A stretch of 64,000 nucleotides of DNA from the NCBI GenBank assembly GCA_020847375.1, contig JADLCB010000005.1:62001-126000 (forward strand), in the 5' to 3' direction. Source of the stretch: Phycisphaerales bacterium (lineage in GTDB: Bacteria > Planctomycetota > Phycisphaerae > Tepidisphaerales > Tepidisphaeraceae). How positions within the stretch are numbered: position 1 is the stretch's first letter; every line of letters starts with the position of its first letter. The notes beneath the pieces were generated by a model. That model did not search any database. It had not been told where the DNA came from and saw only the letters and a list, made by a program, of their open reading frames with translations. The position numbers and the translations under genes were made by a program. This document shows positions 27,304 to 34,875 of this stretch, in pieces.

Positions 27304-27601
27304 ACCAATGGAGTTCACGATCATTCCCGACTTTCTGCCGCCTCCAGGGCAGTTGCGGCACACCACCGATGCACCCCGAATGGACTATGACCGGCGACGG
27401 GATGCGTTGCGCATGAAGTTTGTCGATGCGCCGGTCAAGCAGCGTGTCAGTGTCCCGGACGGTGTGGTGCTGGAATACGCACTGGGCGGAAAGCTCGTCG
27501 CGGTGGTCTTTCGGCAAGCCTCCAAAAGGTTCAGCAATCCGGATGAAGTAGCCGCCGGCCACGGGCCGACCCATCGAAAACCCCTGAAAAAAATCTCCTG
27601 A
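27275..27601 (+). CDS. Probable chimeric antitoxin: CopG/BrnA-type head joined to a DUF2283-like domain
   Basis: The 108-residue product begins MKKRIKYTDEPMEF and DFLPPPGQL, a head typical of CopG-type antitoxins that neutralise BrnT toxins. Instead of the expected ribbon-helix-helix DNA-binding part, residues about 37-85 read MDYDRRRDALRMKFVDAP, VSVPDGVVLEYALGGKLVAV and ASKRF. This is the DUF2283 pattern found in small proteins of toxin-antitoxin neighbourhoods. It overlaps brnT by 29 bases. Its stop codon shares one base with the res start (TGATG), which suggests translational coupling of all three. The fusion reading is an inference from motifs. Confidence 0.75.
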   Translation: MKKRIKYTDEPMEFTIIPDFLPPPGQLRHTTDAPRMDYDRRRDALRMKFVDAPVKQRVSVPDGVVLEYALGGKLVAVVFRQASKRFSNPDEVAAGHGPTHRKPLKKIS

Positions 27602-30252
27602 TGAGCGCGCTACCCCTCAAGGAATATCAGCAAGAATCACTGGCCGCCATCGGGCGTTTTTGCGACGGCGTGCGCCAGGCGGTGGGCTGCAAGGCGCTGC
27701 GCCCGGTGCATGACGCCTACTCCAAGGAAACCGGGCGGGACTTCATCGAAGTACCCCAGCTTCCGAACGTGCCGTATGTCTGCCTGCGCGTGCCCACGGG
27801 GGGCGGGAAGACGTTGATTGGGGCGCACGCGGTGGGCGTGATAGCCAGGCGGCTGGGTTTCATGGATCGGCCGCTATGCCTTTGGGTGACGCCTTCAACC
27901 ACGATCCGGGATCAAACGCTAAATGCCCTGAAAAACGTGCGGCATCCCTACCGGGCTGGCCTGCGCGAAGGGCTGGGGAGCGTGCCGGTGGAAGTGCTGA
28001 CGGTGGAAGAGGCATTGAGCGCGAACAAGGCGATGGTGTCTGGCAGCGCCGTCATCGTGGTCACGACCATCCAGAGCTACCGGATTGACGAAGAGGCGAA
28101 CCGGAAGGTCTATCAGGACAACGGCTACCTGATGGATCATTTCACGAATCTGCCGGTCTGGATATCCGAAGCGATGGTGGACCCGGCGACGGGCCGGCCG
28201 GCGCTCTCCCTGGCCAACGTCATACGGCTGCGCGGCCCCATCGTCATCATGGACGAAGCACACAACGCCCGGACGCGGGTTTCGTTTGATTCGCTGGCCC
28301 GATTCGGCCCGCTGGCGGTGCTGGAATTGACGGCCACACCCCAGCAGGAGCATGACCCGGATAAGGGCGAATACGCCAGCAATGTCTTGCACGCGGTATC
28401 GGCGCTGCAACTGAAACGCGAGGGGATGATCAAGCTGCCGGTGGAGTTGGAATCGCGGGATAACTGGAAGGACGTTTTGGCGCTGGCCAAAAGTCGGCGG
28501 GACGCCCTGGAACAGCGCGCCCAAGTGTGGGGGCAGCAAAGCGGGCGGTTCATCCGGCCTATCGCCCTGATTCAAGCCCAGCCCCGGAGCAAGAGCCGCG
28601 AAACGCATACGGTGGACGCAATCAAGACGGCACTGGTGGAGCAACTGAACGTACCGGCCGAGCGCATCCGCATCGCCACGGGGGATAAGGACGACCTGGG
28701 AGCCGAAGACCTGCGCGGCAAAGACTGCAAGGTTGAGTACGTTTTGACGGTGGACAAGCTGCGGGAGGGGTGGGATTGTCCCTTCGCCTACGTCCTGGGG
28801 AGCGTGGGGAACGTGGCGACGGAAACGGCGGTGGAACAACTGTTGGGGCGCGTGTTGCGCCAACCCGGAGCTTTGCCGACGGGCATTGCCGAACTGGACC
28901 GCGCCTACGCGATTGTGCAAAGCCCGGACGTGGTGAAGACGGCCAAGAGCCTGTGTGACAGCCTGGTGAGCCGGTGTGGTTTCGATGCCCAAACGGTGGG
29001 CGATGCCTTCCGCGTGCATCGCCAGGCCGATACCCAAGGGCTGCTGCCGGTGGCGACGATTCCGGTATCCGCGCCGGTGAAAGAAAGCCAGCTTCCGGCG
29101 GACGTGCGGGGGAAGGTGGAGTATGACGCCGGATCGAGGACGCTGCATGTTCGCGCCCCGCTGACGCGGGAGGAAACGGTGGCGCTGCGCGATTCATTGC
29201 CAACGCTGACGGATCGGGCGGCGGTGGAACAGTATTGGCAAACCGAACGCGCAGTGGGGACGGCCGCCAAGGCGCTGGATCAGTACGCCCAACCCGTAAG
29301 CGTGCCGCAATTGATCGTGCGGGACGGTACGCGCTGCTACCTTTTCGAGCCGGAAGAACTGGACGAATACACCTGGAACCTTGACCAGTGTGACGCGGTC
29401 ATAGGCGAAACAGCGTTTTCAACTGCATTGCACGTGGGGGACCGCGTTTCGGTAAACGTGACGGATCAGGGCGGCATGAGCATCGGCGGCGTGCGGGAAG
29501 TGATTGTCCGGCAACTCTCTTTCGTGGCCGACAGCGACGATTGGAGCAAAACGGAACTGGTGCGGTGGCTGGATAATGAACTTCACCACGGTGGCGCATT
29601 TCCAGGGCTGTCCAAGGCGCAAAGCCAAGCGTGGCTGCTGCGCGTGGTGGAGGGGCTGGTAGAGGGCCGCCAGGCCGATCTTCCGATGCTGGTGCGCAAG
29701 CGGCATGAACTGGCCGAGGTGGCGAGACGCCGGATTGCGACCCACGGCCGGCAGCAAGTGAGGGCGGCGGCGAACCTGCTGATTGCCGGGCAATCTCCCC
29801 GCCAGCTTGAAACGTCAAAGGAAATGTCCCTTGTACTGGCCGAACAGGATTACGCGCCCTATCGGCAGTATCGCGGCATGTTCAGTTTCGCCAAACATGC
29901 CTTTACGTTGATCGGGGAAATGGGGGATGAGGAGAGCCAGTGCGCCAAGCGCATTAACGATTACCCCAACGTCAAGCGGTGGGTTCGCAACCTGACGCAT
30001 GAAAGTGCTGGCGGATTCAGCCTGCCGCTATCGCCGGGGCGTTTCTTCCCTGACTTCATCGCCGAATTGCAAGACGGGCGAATCGCCATCGTGGAATACA
30101 AGGGGCCGCACCTGGCGCAGGGAGAGAAGGAATTGCACAAGGAAGCGGTGGGCAAGCTGTGGGAAGCCCGATCCGCCGGCAAGTGCGTATTCGTCCGCGT
30201 GGTGGACAAGGACTGGGCGAAGCTGGAAGGGGCGCTTGCGGCGACGGCGTAG
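27601..30252 (+). CDS. res: Type III restriction enzyme Res (helicase-nuclease)
   Basis: This 883-residue superfamily 2 helicase-nuclease cuts unmodified DNA in complex with Mod. The Q-motif-like start LKEYQQESL is followed by Walker A PTGGGKT at 65-71, the DEAH box in IVIMDEAHNART at about 217-220, the LTATPQ motif, and motif VI-like EQLLGRVLRQPG. The C-terminal nuclease has the PD-(D/E)xK residues P817, D818, E832 and K834 in PDFIAELQDGRIAIVEYKG. All key residues are present, so the enzyme looks active. It is translationally coupled to the antitoxin-like gene. The reading frame is intact throughout. Confidence 0.94.
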   Translation: MSALPLKEYQQESLAAIGRFCDGVRQAVGCKALRPVHDAYSKETGRDFIEVPQLPNVPYVCLRVPTGGGKTLIGAHAVGVIARRLGFMDRPLCLWVTPSTTIRDQTLNALKNVRHPYRAGLREGLGSVPVEVLTVEEALSANKAMVSGSAVIVVTTIQSYRIDEEANRKVYQDNGYLMDHFTNLPVWISEAMVDPATGRPALSLANVIRLRGPIVIMDEAHNARTRVSFDSLARFGPLAVLELTATPQQEHDPDKGEYASNVLHAVSALQLKREGMIKLPVELESRDNWKDVLALAKSRRDALEQRAQVWGQQSGRFIRPIALIQAQPRSKSRETHTVDAIKTALVEQLNVPAERIRIATGDKDDLGAEDLRGKDCKVEYVLTVDKLREGWDCPFAYVLGSVGNVATETAVEQLLGRVLRQPGALPTGIAELDRAYAIVQSPDVVKTAKSLCDSLVSRCGFDAQTVGDAFRVHRQADTQGLLPVATIPVSAPVKESQLPADVRGKVEYDAGSRTLHVRAPLTREETVALRDSLPTLTDRAAVEQYWQTERAVGTAAKALDQYAQPVSVPQLIVRDGTRCYLFEPEELDEYTWNLDQCDAVIGETAFSTALHVGDRVSVNVTDQGGMSIGGVREVIVRQLSFVADSDDWSKTELVRWLDNELHHGGAFPGLSKAQSQAWLLRVVEGLVEGRQADLPMLVRKRHELAEVARRRIATHGRQQVRAAANLLIAGQSPRQLETSKEMSLVLAEQDYAPYRQYRGMFSFAKHAFTLIGEMGDEESQCAKRINDYPNVKRWVRNLTHESAGGFSLPLSPGRFFPDFIAELQDGRIAIVEYKGPHLAQGEKELHKEAVGKLWEARSAGKCVFVRVVDKDWAKLEGALAATA

Positions 30253-30558
30253 GACGCCTTTAATGGCGGTGGATTCCGGCATAAGTTTCACTAATGCGCA
30301 GAGGAAGCCATGAGCAATTCAGACAAGCCCACGGCATATAGGCGATGAGCGACCCAATGTTTCATCCTGTTCCCGATCCGGCCAACACCACGGCGGGGAT
30401 TGAGGGGGGACAAAAAGCGGCGCAAAATCCGACGCAGCAACCGCACGCAAACGGTCGCAACCAGTCGTACGATGAAGCCCGAAAAACGAAAAACCCTGCG
30501 ATTTGCAGGGCTTTTCAAGAGTCTGCGGTAGGTTGCGATGGCACTAACAATTACCTAA
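30253..30558. other. Gap between res and tRNA-Tyr
   Basis: No supported gene is seen. The gap holds the tRNA terminator described separately. Short open frames here include tRNA-derived peptides and are not convincing. No integrase or direct repeat is visible. Confidence 0.6.
30488..30515 (-). terminator. Intrinsic terminator after tRNA-Tyr
   Basis: CCCTGC (30494-30499) pairs with GCAGGG (30505-30510) around a five-base loop, flanked by A-rich sequence on the left and TTTT on the right. On the minus strand the stem is followed by TTTTTCG and further T residues, so it should end the tRNA-Tyr transcript. It could also act for res on the plus strand. Confidence 0.75.
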
Positions 30559-30641
30559 TGGGCGCGGTTGGATTCGAACCAACGAAGGCATAAGCCATCA
30601 GATTTACAGTCTGACCCGTTTGGCCACTTCGGTACACGCCC
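30559..30641 (-). tRNA. tRNA-Tyr (anticodon GTA)
   Basis: The minus strand folds as a class II tRNA of 83 bases. The acceptor arm GGGCGTG pairs with CGCGCCC, the anticodon stem-loop CAGACTGTAAATCTG carries GTA, a long variable arm follows, and the T arm is GTTGGTTCGAATCCAAC. CCA is not encoded. The 3' end faces the restriction-modification island. Confidence 0.97.
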
Positions 30642-30851
30642 GCTATGAAAAATATCGCCGACATATCCTGACGACGAAGCGGGAAGTATCGCGCATAACT
30701 TCCTTTTTTTCAAGACACGTCAAGTATCTGTCGCAAATTATAAAAATTGCCAAATCATCTCCTCGATCAGTTGGTGGCCAAATCACTTGTGGCAAATATG
30801 GGTTCGGCTTAATATCGGGTAATCAGCCACAGATGACCGATTGGAGTTCAT

Positions 30852-31616
30852 ATGATCGCCAGTAATACCACCGAGAAAAAGATCGTTATCCGTATTCGTC
30901 GTCAGGATGCACCAGGAAAAGCGCAGCGCTGGGAGGAATTTTCCATCCCCTACCGGCCAAACATGAACATTATTTCGTGTCTGCAGTACATCGCTGCCAA
31001 CCCGATCACCACGGAGGGGAAGGACACCACCCCGCCGGTATGGGATGCGGGCTGCCTGGAAGAAGTCTGTGGTGCCTGCACGATGGTGATCAATGGCAAG
31101 GTGCGCCAGAGCTGTTCGGCGTTGGTGGATCATCTCACGCAGCCGATCACGCTGGAGCCGATGACGAAATTTCCGCTGGTGCGCGATCTGTTTGTCGATC
31201 GCAACCGGTTGTTCAATGATCTCAAGCGCATTAAAGCCTGGGTGCCGATTGATGGAACGTATGATCTGGGCCCCGGCCCGGCGCTTTCAGAAGATGAACA
31301 GGAGGAGCGCTATCCGCTGTCACGCTGCATCAGTTGCGGTTGCTGCCTGGAAGCATGCCCGCAATATACGCCGAGCAATCATTTTGTCGGTGCAGCCATT
31401 TTCACCCAGGCACGCCTGTTTAACGGCCACCCGACCGGTGCTGCACTCAAGGGCGAGCGGCTGGATGTGCTGATGGGTGAAGGCGGTATCGTTGACTGCG
31501 GCAAGGCTGGCAATTGTGTTGAGGTTTGCCCAAAGGATATTCCCAACCTCGAATCAATCGCCCAGATTCAGCGGCAGGTTACGGTACATTCCATCAAACG
31601 ATTCTTCGGCAAATAA
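30852..31616 (+). CDS. sdhB: Succinate dehydrogenase/fumarate reductase iron-sulfur subunit
   Basis: The 254-residue protein has the three cluster sites of SdhB. The [2Fe-2S] ligands are C68, C73, C76 and C88 in CLEEVCGAC and the following cysteine. A [4Fe-4S] motif runs CISCGCCLEACP from C159, and a third cysteine set lies in CGKAGNCVEVCPKDIP. It passes electrons from the flavoprotein to quinone. TGGAG lies 5 bases before the ATG. No sdhA or sdhC gene lies beside it: tRNA-Tyr is upstream and an MFS gene downstream on the same strand. The partner subunits must be elsewhere. Succinate dehydrogenase and fumarate reductase cannot be told apart from this subunit. Confidence 0.92.
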   Translation: MIASNTTEKKIVIRIRRQDAPGKAQRWEEFSIPYRPNMNIISCLQYIAANPITTEGKDTTPPVWDAGCLEEVCGACTMVINGKVRQSCSALVDHLTQPITLEPMTKFPLVRDLFVDRNRLFNDLKRIKAWVPIDGTYDLGPGPALSEDEQEERYPLSRCISCGCCLEACPQYTPSNHFVGAAIFTQARLFNGHPTGAALKGERLDVLMGEGGIVDCGKAGNCVEVCPKDIPNLESIAQIQRQVTVHSIKRFFGK

Positions 31617-31790
31617 CCAACTGGCTAAATGTTGTTGATTCATGCGCATCGGAAGTCGCGCGCAGGGTGCTGGCATGACTTAATGACCGTTGTTGGTTGC
31701 TGCCAGCCGGATTATCACAACTGGCCAGCCTATAATCGTCGATGATGTTCTTCCCCTCGTGGCCCGGCGCCATTTAACCCAACCCTGACA

Positions 31791-33176
31791 ATGTCCACAC
31801 CCCCACAGCCGGGTTCTGCGTCACTGACGGAAGAAACCGGATTGGATCCTGATGATGTTGATCGCCCTGCTTCGGTCATGCCGACAGAAGGCGATCTGGA
31901 GCAACTGGCGCATCGGCCGGATCAGGGGCAAAATGAAAAATACGATCCCTATCAGGCATTTCGCTATCCATCCTACGTTTTATTGACGCTTGGCTGGTTG
32001 GTGGCGGTGATTGGTCACGCGATTCAGTCAACCGCCGTCGGGTGGGAAATTTTTGAACGTACCGGTTCGGCCCTGCAACTGGGTTACATCGCCGGCATAC
32101 AGGCAATCCCGTTGATTCTGCTGGCGCTGCCAGCCGGGCATATGGCTGACACGTTTGATCGACGGAAAATTATTTTTTGCGCCCAGCTCAGCGCCGCAGC
32201 CTGTTCGGTATGGCTGGCTTTTTTAAGTTACAGCCCATCCTGGGGTGTGGGCTGGATCTATGTTGCCATTGTCCTCAACAGCACGGCGCTGGTTTTGGGC
32301 AGGCCTTCACGATCAAGCCTCATGCCGATGATTGTTCCCCCGCATGTCTTTGCCAACGCCGTCACCTGGAACAGCAGCATGTTTCAGATTGCCACCGTGG
32401 CCGGGCCGGGAATCGGCGGGATCATCATTGCCGCGAGCATGCACTTGCACGGTACGTTATCGCTGGCGTACAGTCTGGCTGCTGTCGGCATTGGTTCGTT
32501 CGCACTGGTCATGCCATTTATCCGCCTGAGACAAAGAATCGAAACCAACCAACCGGTGGATCGGTCGCTGTCAGCCGGACTGAAATTTGTCTGGAAGACG
32601 CGCATTATTCTGGCTGCCATGGGGCTTGATCTGTTTGCAGTGCTGCTGGGCGGAACGGTCTACCTGCTGCCGATGTTTGCCAAGGATGTGCTGGGTGTGG
32701 GGAGTATTGGCTTCGGCTGGTTGCGCAGTGCCGAAGCCACCGGCGCACTGGCCATGACAATCATTCTGGCGCACCTGCCGCCGATGAAACATGCCGGCCG
32801 GGCGATTCTGCTGGCTGTCGCCTGTTATGGGTTGATGACGGTTGTCTTTGGGCTTTCCACCAATTTTTACCTGAGCTTTGCGTTGCTGGTGATCATCGGA
32901 GCCTGTGACAGCATCAGCGTTGTCGTGCGCCACACGCTGATCCAGGTGCTGACACCGGACAACATGCGCGGGCGGGTGTCCGCGGTAAACGATGTTTTCA
33001 TCGGTGCCAGCAACGAACTAGGTGGGTTGGAATCCGGCGCCATGGCGGGGTTGATCGGGCCAGTCGGCGCCGTAGTCTTTGGCGGCATTGGCACGCTGAT
33101 CAGTGTAACCCTCATCGCCGCGCGCGTGCCTCAGATTCGTCACCTGGGCCGTCTGCAGAAAACAGACGATCCGTAA
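31791..33176 (+). CDS. MFS transporter, EntS/MFS_3-like
   Basis: The 461-residue protein has about 12 predicted membrane helices after an acidic, Pro-rich cytosolic head of about 55 residues. Marks of the MFS_3/EntS group include GWEIFERTGSALQLGYIAG, ALPAGHMADTFDRRKI (motif A), and the later VVVRHTLIQVLTPDNMRGRVSAV. This group exports siderophores, macrolides and other small molecules; the substrate cannot be inferred. The gene lies between sdhB and a convergent methyltransferase gene that ends 3 bases after it. A TATAAT hexamer at 31731-31736 may be its promoter. No strong Shine-Dalgarno is seen at 31791. Confidence 0.88.
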   Translation: MSTPPQPGSASLTEETGLDPDDVDRPASVMPTEGDLEQLAHRPDQGQNEKYDPYQAFRYPSYVLLTLGWLVAVIGHAIQSTAVGWEIFERTGSALQLGYIAGIQAIPLILLALPAGHMADTFDRRKIIFCAQLSAAACSVWLAFLSYSPSWGVGWIYVAIVLNSTALVLGRPSRSSLMPMIVPPHVFANAVTWNSSMFQIATVAGPGIGGIIIAASMHLHGTLSLAYSLAAVGIGSFALVMPFIRLRQRIETNQPVDRSLSAGLKFVWKTRIILAAMGLDLFAVLLGGTVYLLPMFAKDVLGVGSIGFGWLRSAEATGALAMTIILAHLPPMKHAGRAILLAVACYGLMTVVFGLSTNFYLSFALLVIIGACDSISVVVRHTLIQVLTPDNMRGRVSAVNDVFIGASNELGGLESGAMAGLIGPVGAVVFGGIGTLISVTLIAARVPQIRHLGRLQKTDDP

Positions 33177-33179
33177 CAC

Positions 33180-33869
33180 TCAAGCCCTGGTGGCGCGAAC
33201 CGCGACAATCAACTCATAATCAGGATCAAATTCGTCCAATTCCGCCGGTGCCAGCTCCTCCAGTGCCAGCCCTTGAACAAATGCCGTGGCAGCCAGCACG
33301 TTGCCAAATGATTCAACTTCAACCGATCCCCCCTGAAAATAATGCTCAAACAAGCGGCGGGCGCCCAGTGACGTAAATCGCCAGTAATCGCCCCAGCGAT
33401 CCATGTCGTAGCGGCTGACCGGGCTGATCATGGGCAGTGTTGCCAGAACCACCCCGCCGCTGGACAACGCTTCATGCACCGTGCGGACGGCAGCGTGAAA
33501 ATCGAACAAAAACGGCAGAACCTGCGTCAGAATAATGCAGTCGTAGGTATCAACCGGTATGCCCTGGCCGGTTTGCAAATCGCCGATCAGGGTTGCTTTG
33601 CGATTGCCCGTTGTTGCGTGCAACACATCCGAGGTGGTCACACGATCGTCACCGAAGCGGCGCGTGTAGCAAGGCTCGCTGATCTCCAACACCCGGCCAC
33701 GAATATCCTGCCGACAGCGATCAAGAAATCGGTCAATGTAATAACGGTCAATCGCCGTGCCGCGATCCGTCCCGAACAACCGGCTGATGGGGGTTGTGCT
33801 TCGCAGTTGGCCCCAGTCGATCGGAGCCATCTCGCCCGTTTTGATGGATGGCTGGCTGGTGGCTGCCAT
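33180..33869 (-). CDS. SAM-dependent methyltransferase-like protein of surface-glycan type
   Basis: The 229-residue product (from the chosen start) looks like a class I methyltransferase, with a weak SAM region (IRGRVLEISEPCYTRRFGDD), YDCIILTQVLPFLFDFHAAVRTVHEALSSGG and a late RWGDYWRFTSLGARRLFE motif. The glycine-rich loop is degenerate, so catalysis is not certain. Similar proteins are found in O-antigen or exopolysaccharide loci. The start at 33869 is chosen because AGGA lies about 7 bases upstream; the frame opens at 33929 inside the terminal part of the next gene. It follows another methyltransferase gene on the same strand, beside a divergent glycosyltransferase gene. Confidence 0.75.
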   Translation of the reverse strand: MAATSQPSIKTGEMAPIDWGQLRSTTPISRLFGTDRGTAIDRYYIDRFLDRCRQDIRGRVLEISEPCYTRRFGDDRVTTSDVLHATTGNRKATLIGDLQTGQGIPVDTYDCIILTQVLPFLFDFHAAVRTVHEALSSGGVVLATLPMISPVSRYDMDRWGDYWRFTSLGARRLFEHYFQGGSVEVESFGNVLAATAFVQGLALEELAPAELDEFDPDYELIVAVRATRA

Positions 33870-33900
33870 GCACGATTCCTTTCGTACCCGCCCGATAGGA

Positions 33901-34800
33901 TCAGGCAGCGGCGCGATATTTCTTTTCACTCCGGCCAGCAGCGCGGCCAGCAGCGCGGCCAGCAGCGGATGTTGGTGTCGTCAGTGATTGGTCGCGAGCT
34001 GGTTTGCGAAAATAAAAATAGTTCTCGTAAGAAAAAATGGCTGACCAGAAGTGGCGACGGCTGTCCAGGGGCTGATCCTCCAGCGCCTGGGTAATTCCTG
34101 GTACTTCCTGAAGATATTCATAGGCTGGGACAGGTTTATGCTGACGGCCACGAATGCCGCGCCACAGATAATAGCGCCGGCGCAGCGACGCCCAGCGTTT
34201 AAGCTGTTTGAGAAAATAGTATTCCTGATCAGGCACATTGGTAAAACCACCGTAGGCTGACACTTCCAGACCGGATTCGTGCGCCCAGCGCTTTAATTTG
34301 CCCGGCCAGATGGCTTCATCAAGTGGTTGAATGGTTTTATACATCCCCAGCCGTTTAAGCCATTTCCACATGTAGCTGTCGCTGGTGATCGAAATAATCC
34401 CCCCGGGCCGCACCACGCGCGCCAATTCCCCCAGCCACGCGCGGGGATCAACCACATGCTCGATAACCGCGGCTGACACGACGGCATCAAACGAAGCATC
34501 AGCAAACGGGACATGGTCGCTGCAAATCAAACCGGCACTGGTCTGACCCTGTTGTTGAACATAATTGAGTCGGGACTGGCTGATCTCCAGACCCACAACA
34601 TTTCGATACCCCAGCGCCTCCAGCGTGCGCAGGATGCGACCGGCGCCGCAACCAACTTCAAGAATGCGCGCATTTTCATCCAACCCCAACAGCACCTTCA
34701 GCGCCGTTGCGTAACGATTTCGCTCCAGTATCAACGGGATGGATGTAAGCTCCTCAGCAACCGCGTCCCACTGATTTCCAAGCCCATGCGCCTCAGACAT
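33901..34800 (-). CDS. Class I SAM-dependent methyltransferase (Methyltransf_11)
   Basis: The 299-residue enzyme has the SAM-binding motif ILEVGCGAGRILRTLEALG (residues about 45-64), acidic VVGLEIS, FDAVVSAAVIEHVVDPRAWL and RVVRPGGIISITSD. Its C-terminal tail after about residue 275 is Ala-Gly-Arg repeats (AAGRAAGRAAGR) encoded by a 12-bp tandem repeat and is probably disordered. It likely methylates a sugar or lipid carrier in surface-glycan synthesis, judged by its neighbours: another methyltransferase downstream and a divergent GT4 glycosyltransferase upstream. The substrate is unknown. Confidence 0.85.
   Translation of the reverse strand: MSEAHGLGNQWDAVAEELTSIPLILERNRYATALKVLLGLDENARILEVGCGAGRILRTLEALGYRNVVGLEISQSRLNYVQQQGQTSAGLICSDHVPFADASFDAVVSAAVIEHVVDPRAWLGELARVVRPGGIISITSDSYMWKWLKRLGMYKTIQPLDEAIWPGKLKRWAHESGLEVSAYGGFTNVPDQEYYFLKQLKRWASLRRRYYLWRGIRGRQHKPVPAYEYLQEVPGITQALEDQPLDSRRHFWSAIFSYENYFYFRKPARDQSLTTPTSAAGRAAGRAAGRSEKKYRAAA
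33934..33967. repeat. 12-bp tandem repeat in methyltransferase tail
   Basis: The unit ccagcagcgcgg occurs almost three times in a row and codes AAGR units on the minus strand. It keeps frame and lies just before the stop of the methyltransferase gene. Confidence 0.8.
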
Positions 34801-34875
34801 AAAACGAACCTCCAGCCGATACTGTTTGGCTTGAATCTCTATCGTCCAAGAGGCGTTGCGTCCGATAACTTTTTC

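Noticed and set aside
27919..29148. Long antisense open frame (409 codons) inside res
   Set aside because: It is a shadow of the GC-rich res gene. It is rich in His, Arg and Gln with no domain, and res has all its motifs intact.
30345..30593. Small frame ending in MGAVGFEPTKA before tRNA-Tyr
   Set aside because: That ending is the well-known translation of a reverse-complemented tRNA 3' end, so the frame is an artefact.
31742..31777. Very short frame (MMFFPSWPGAI) right after TATAAT upstream of the MFS gene
   Set aside because: It could be a leaderless leader peptide, but eleven codons without further signs cannot be supported.
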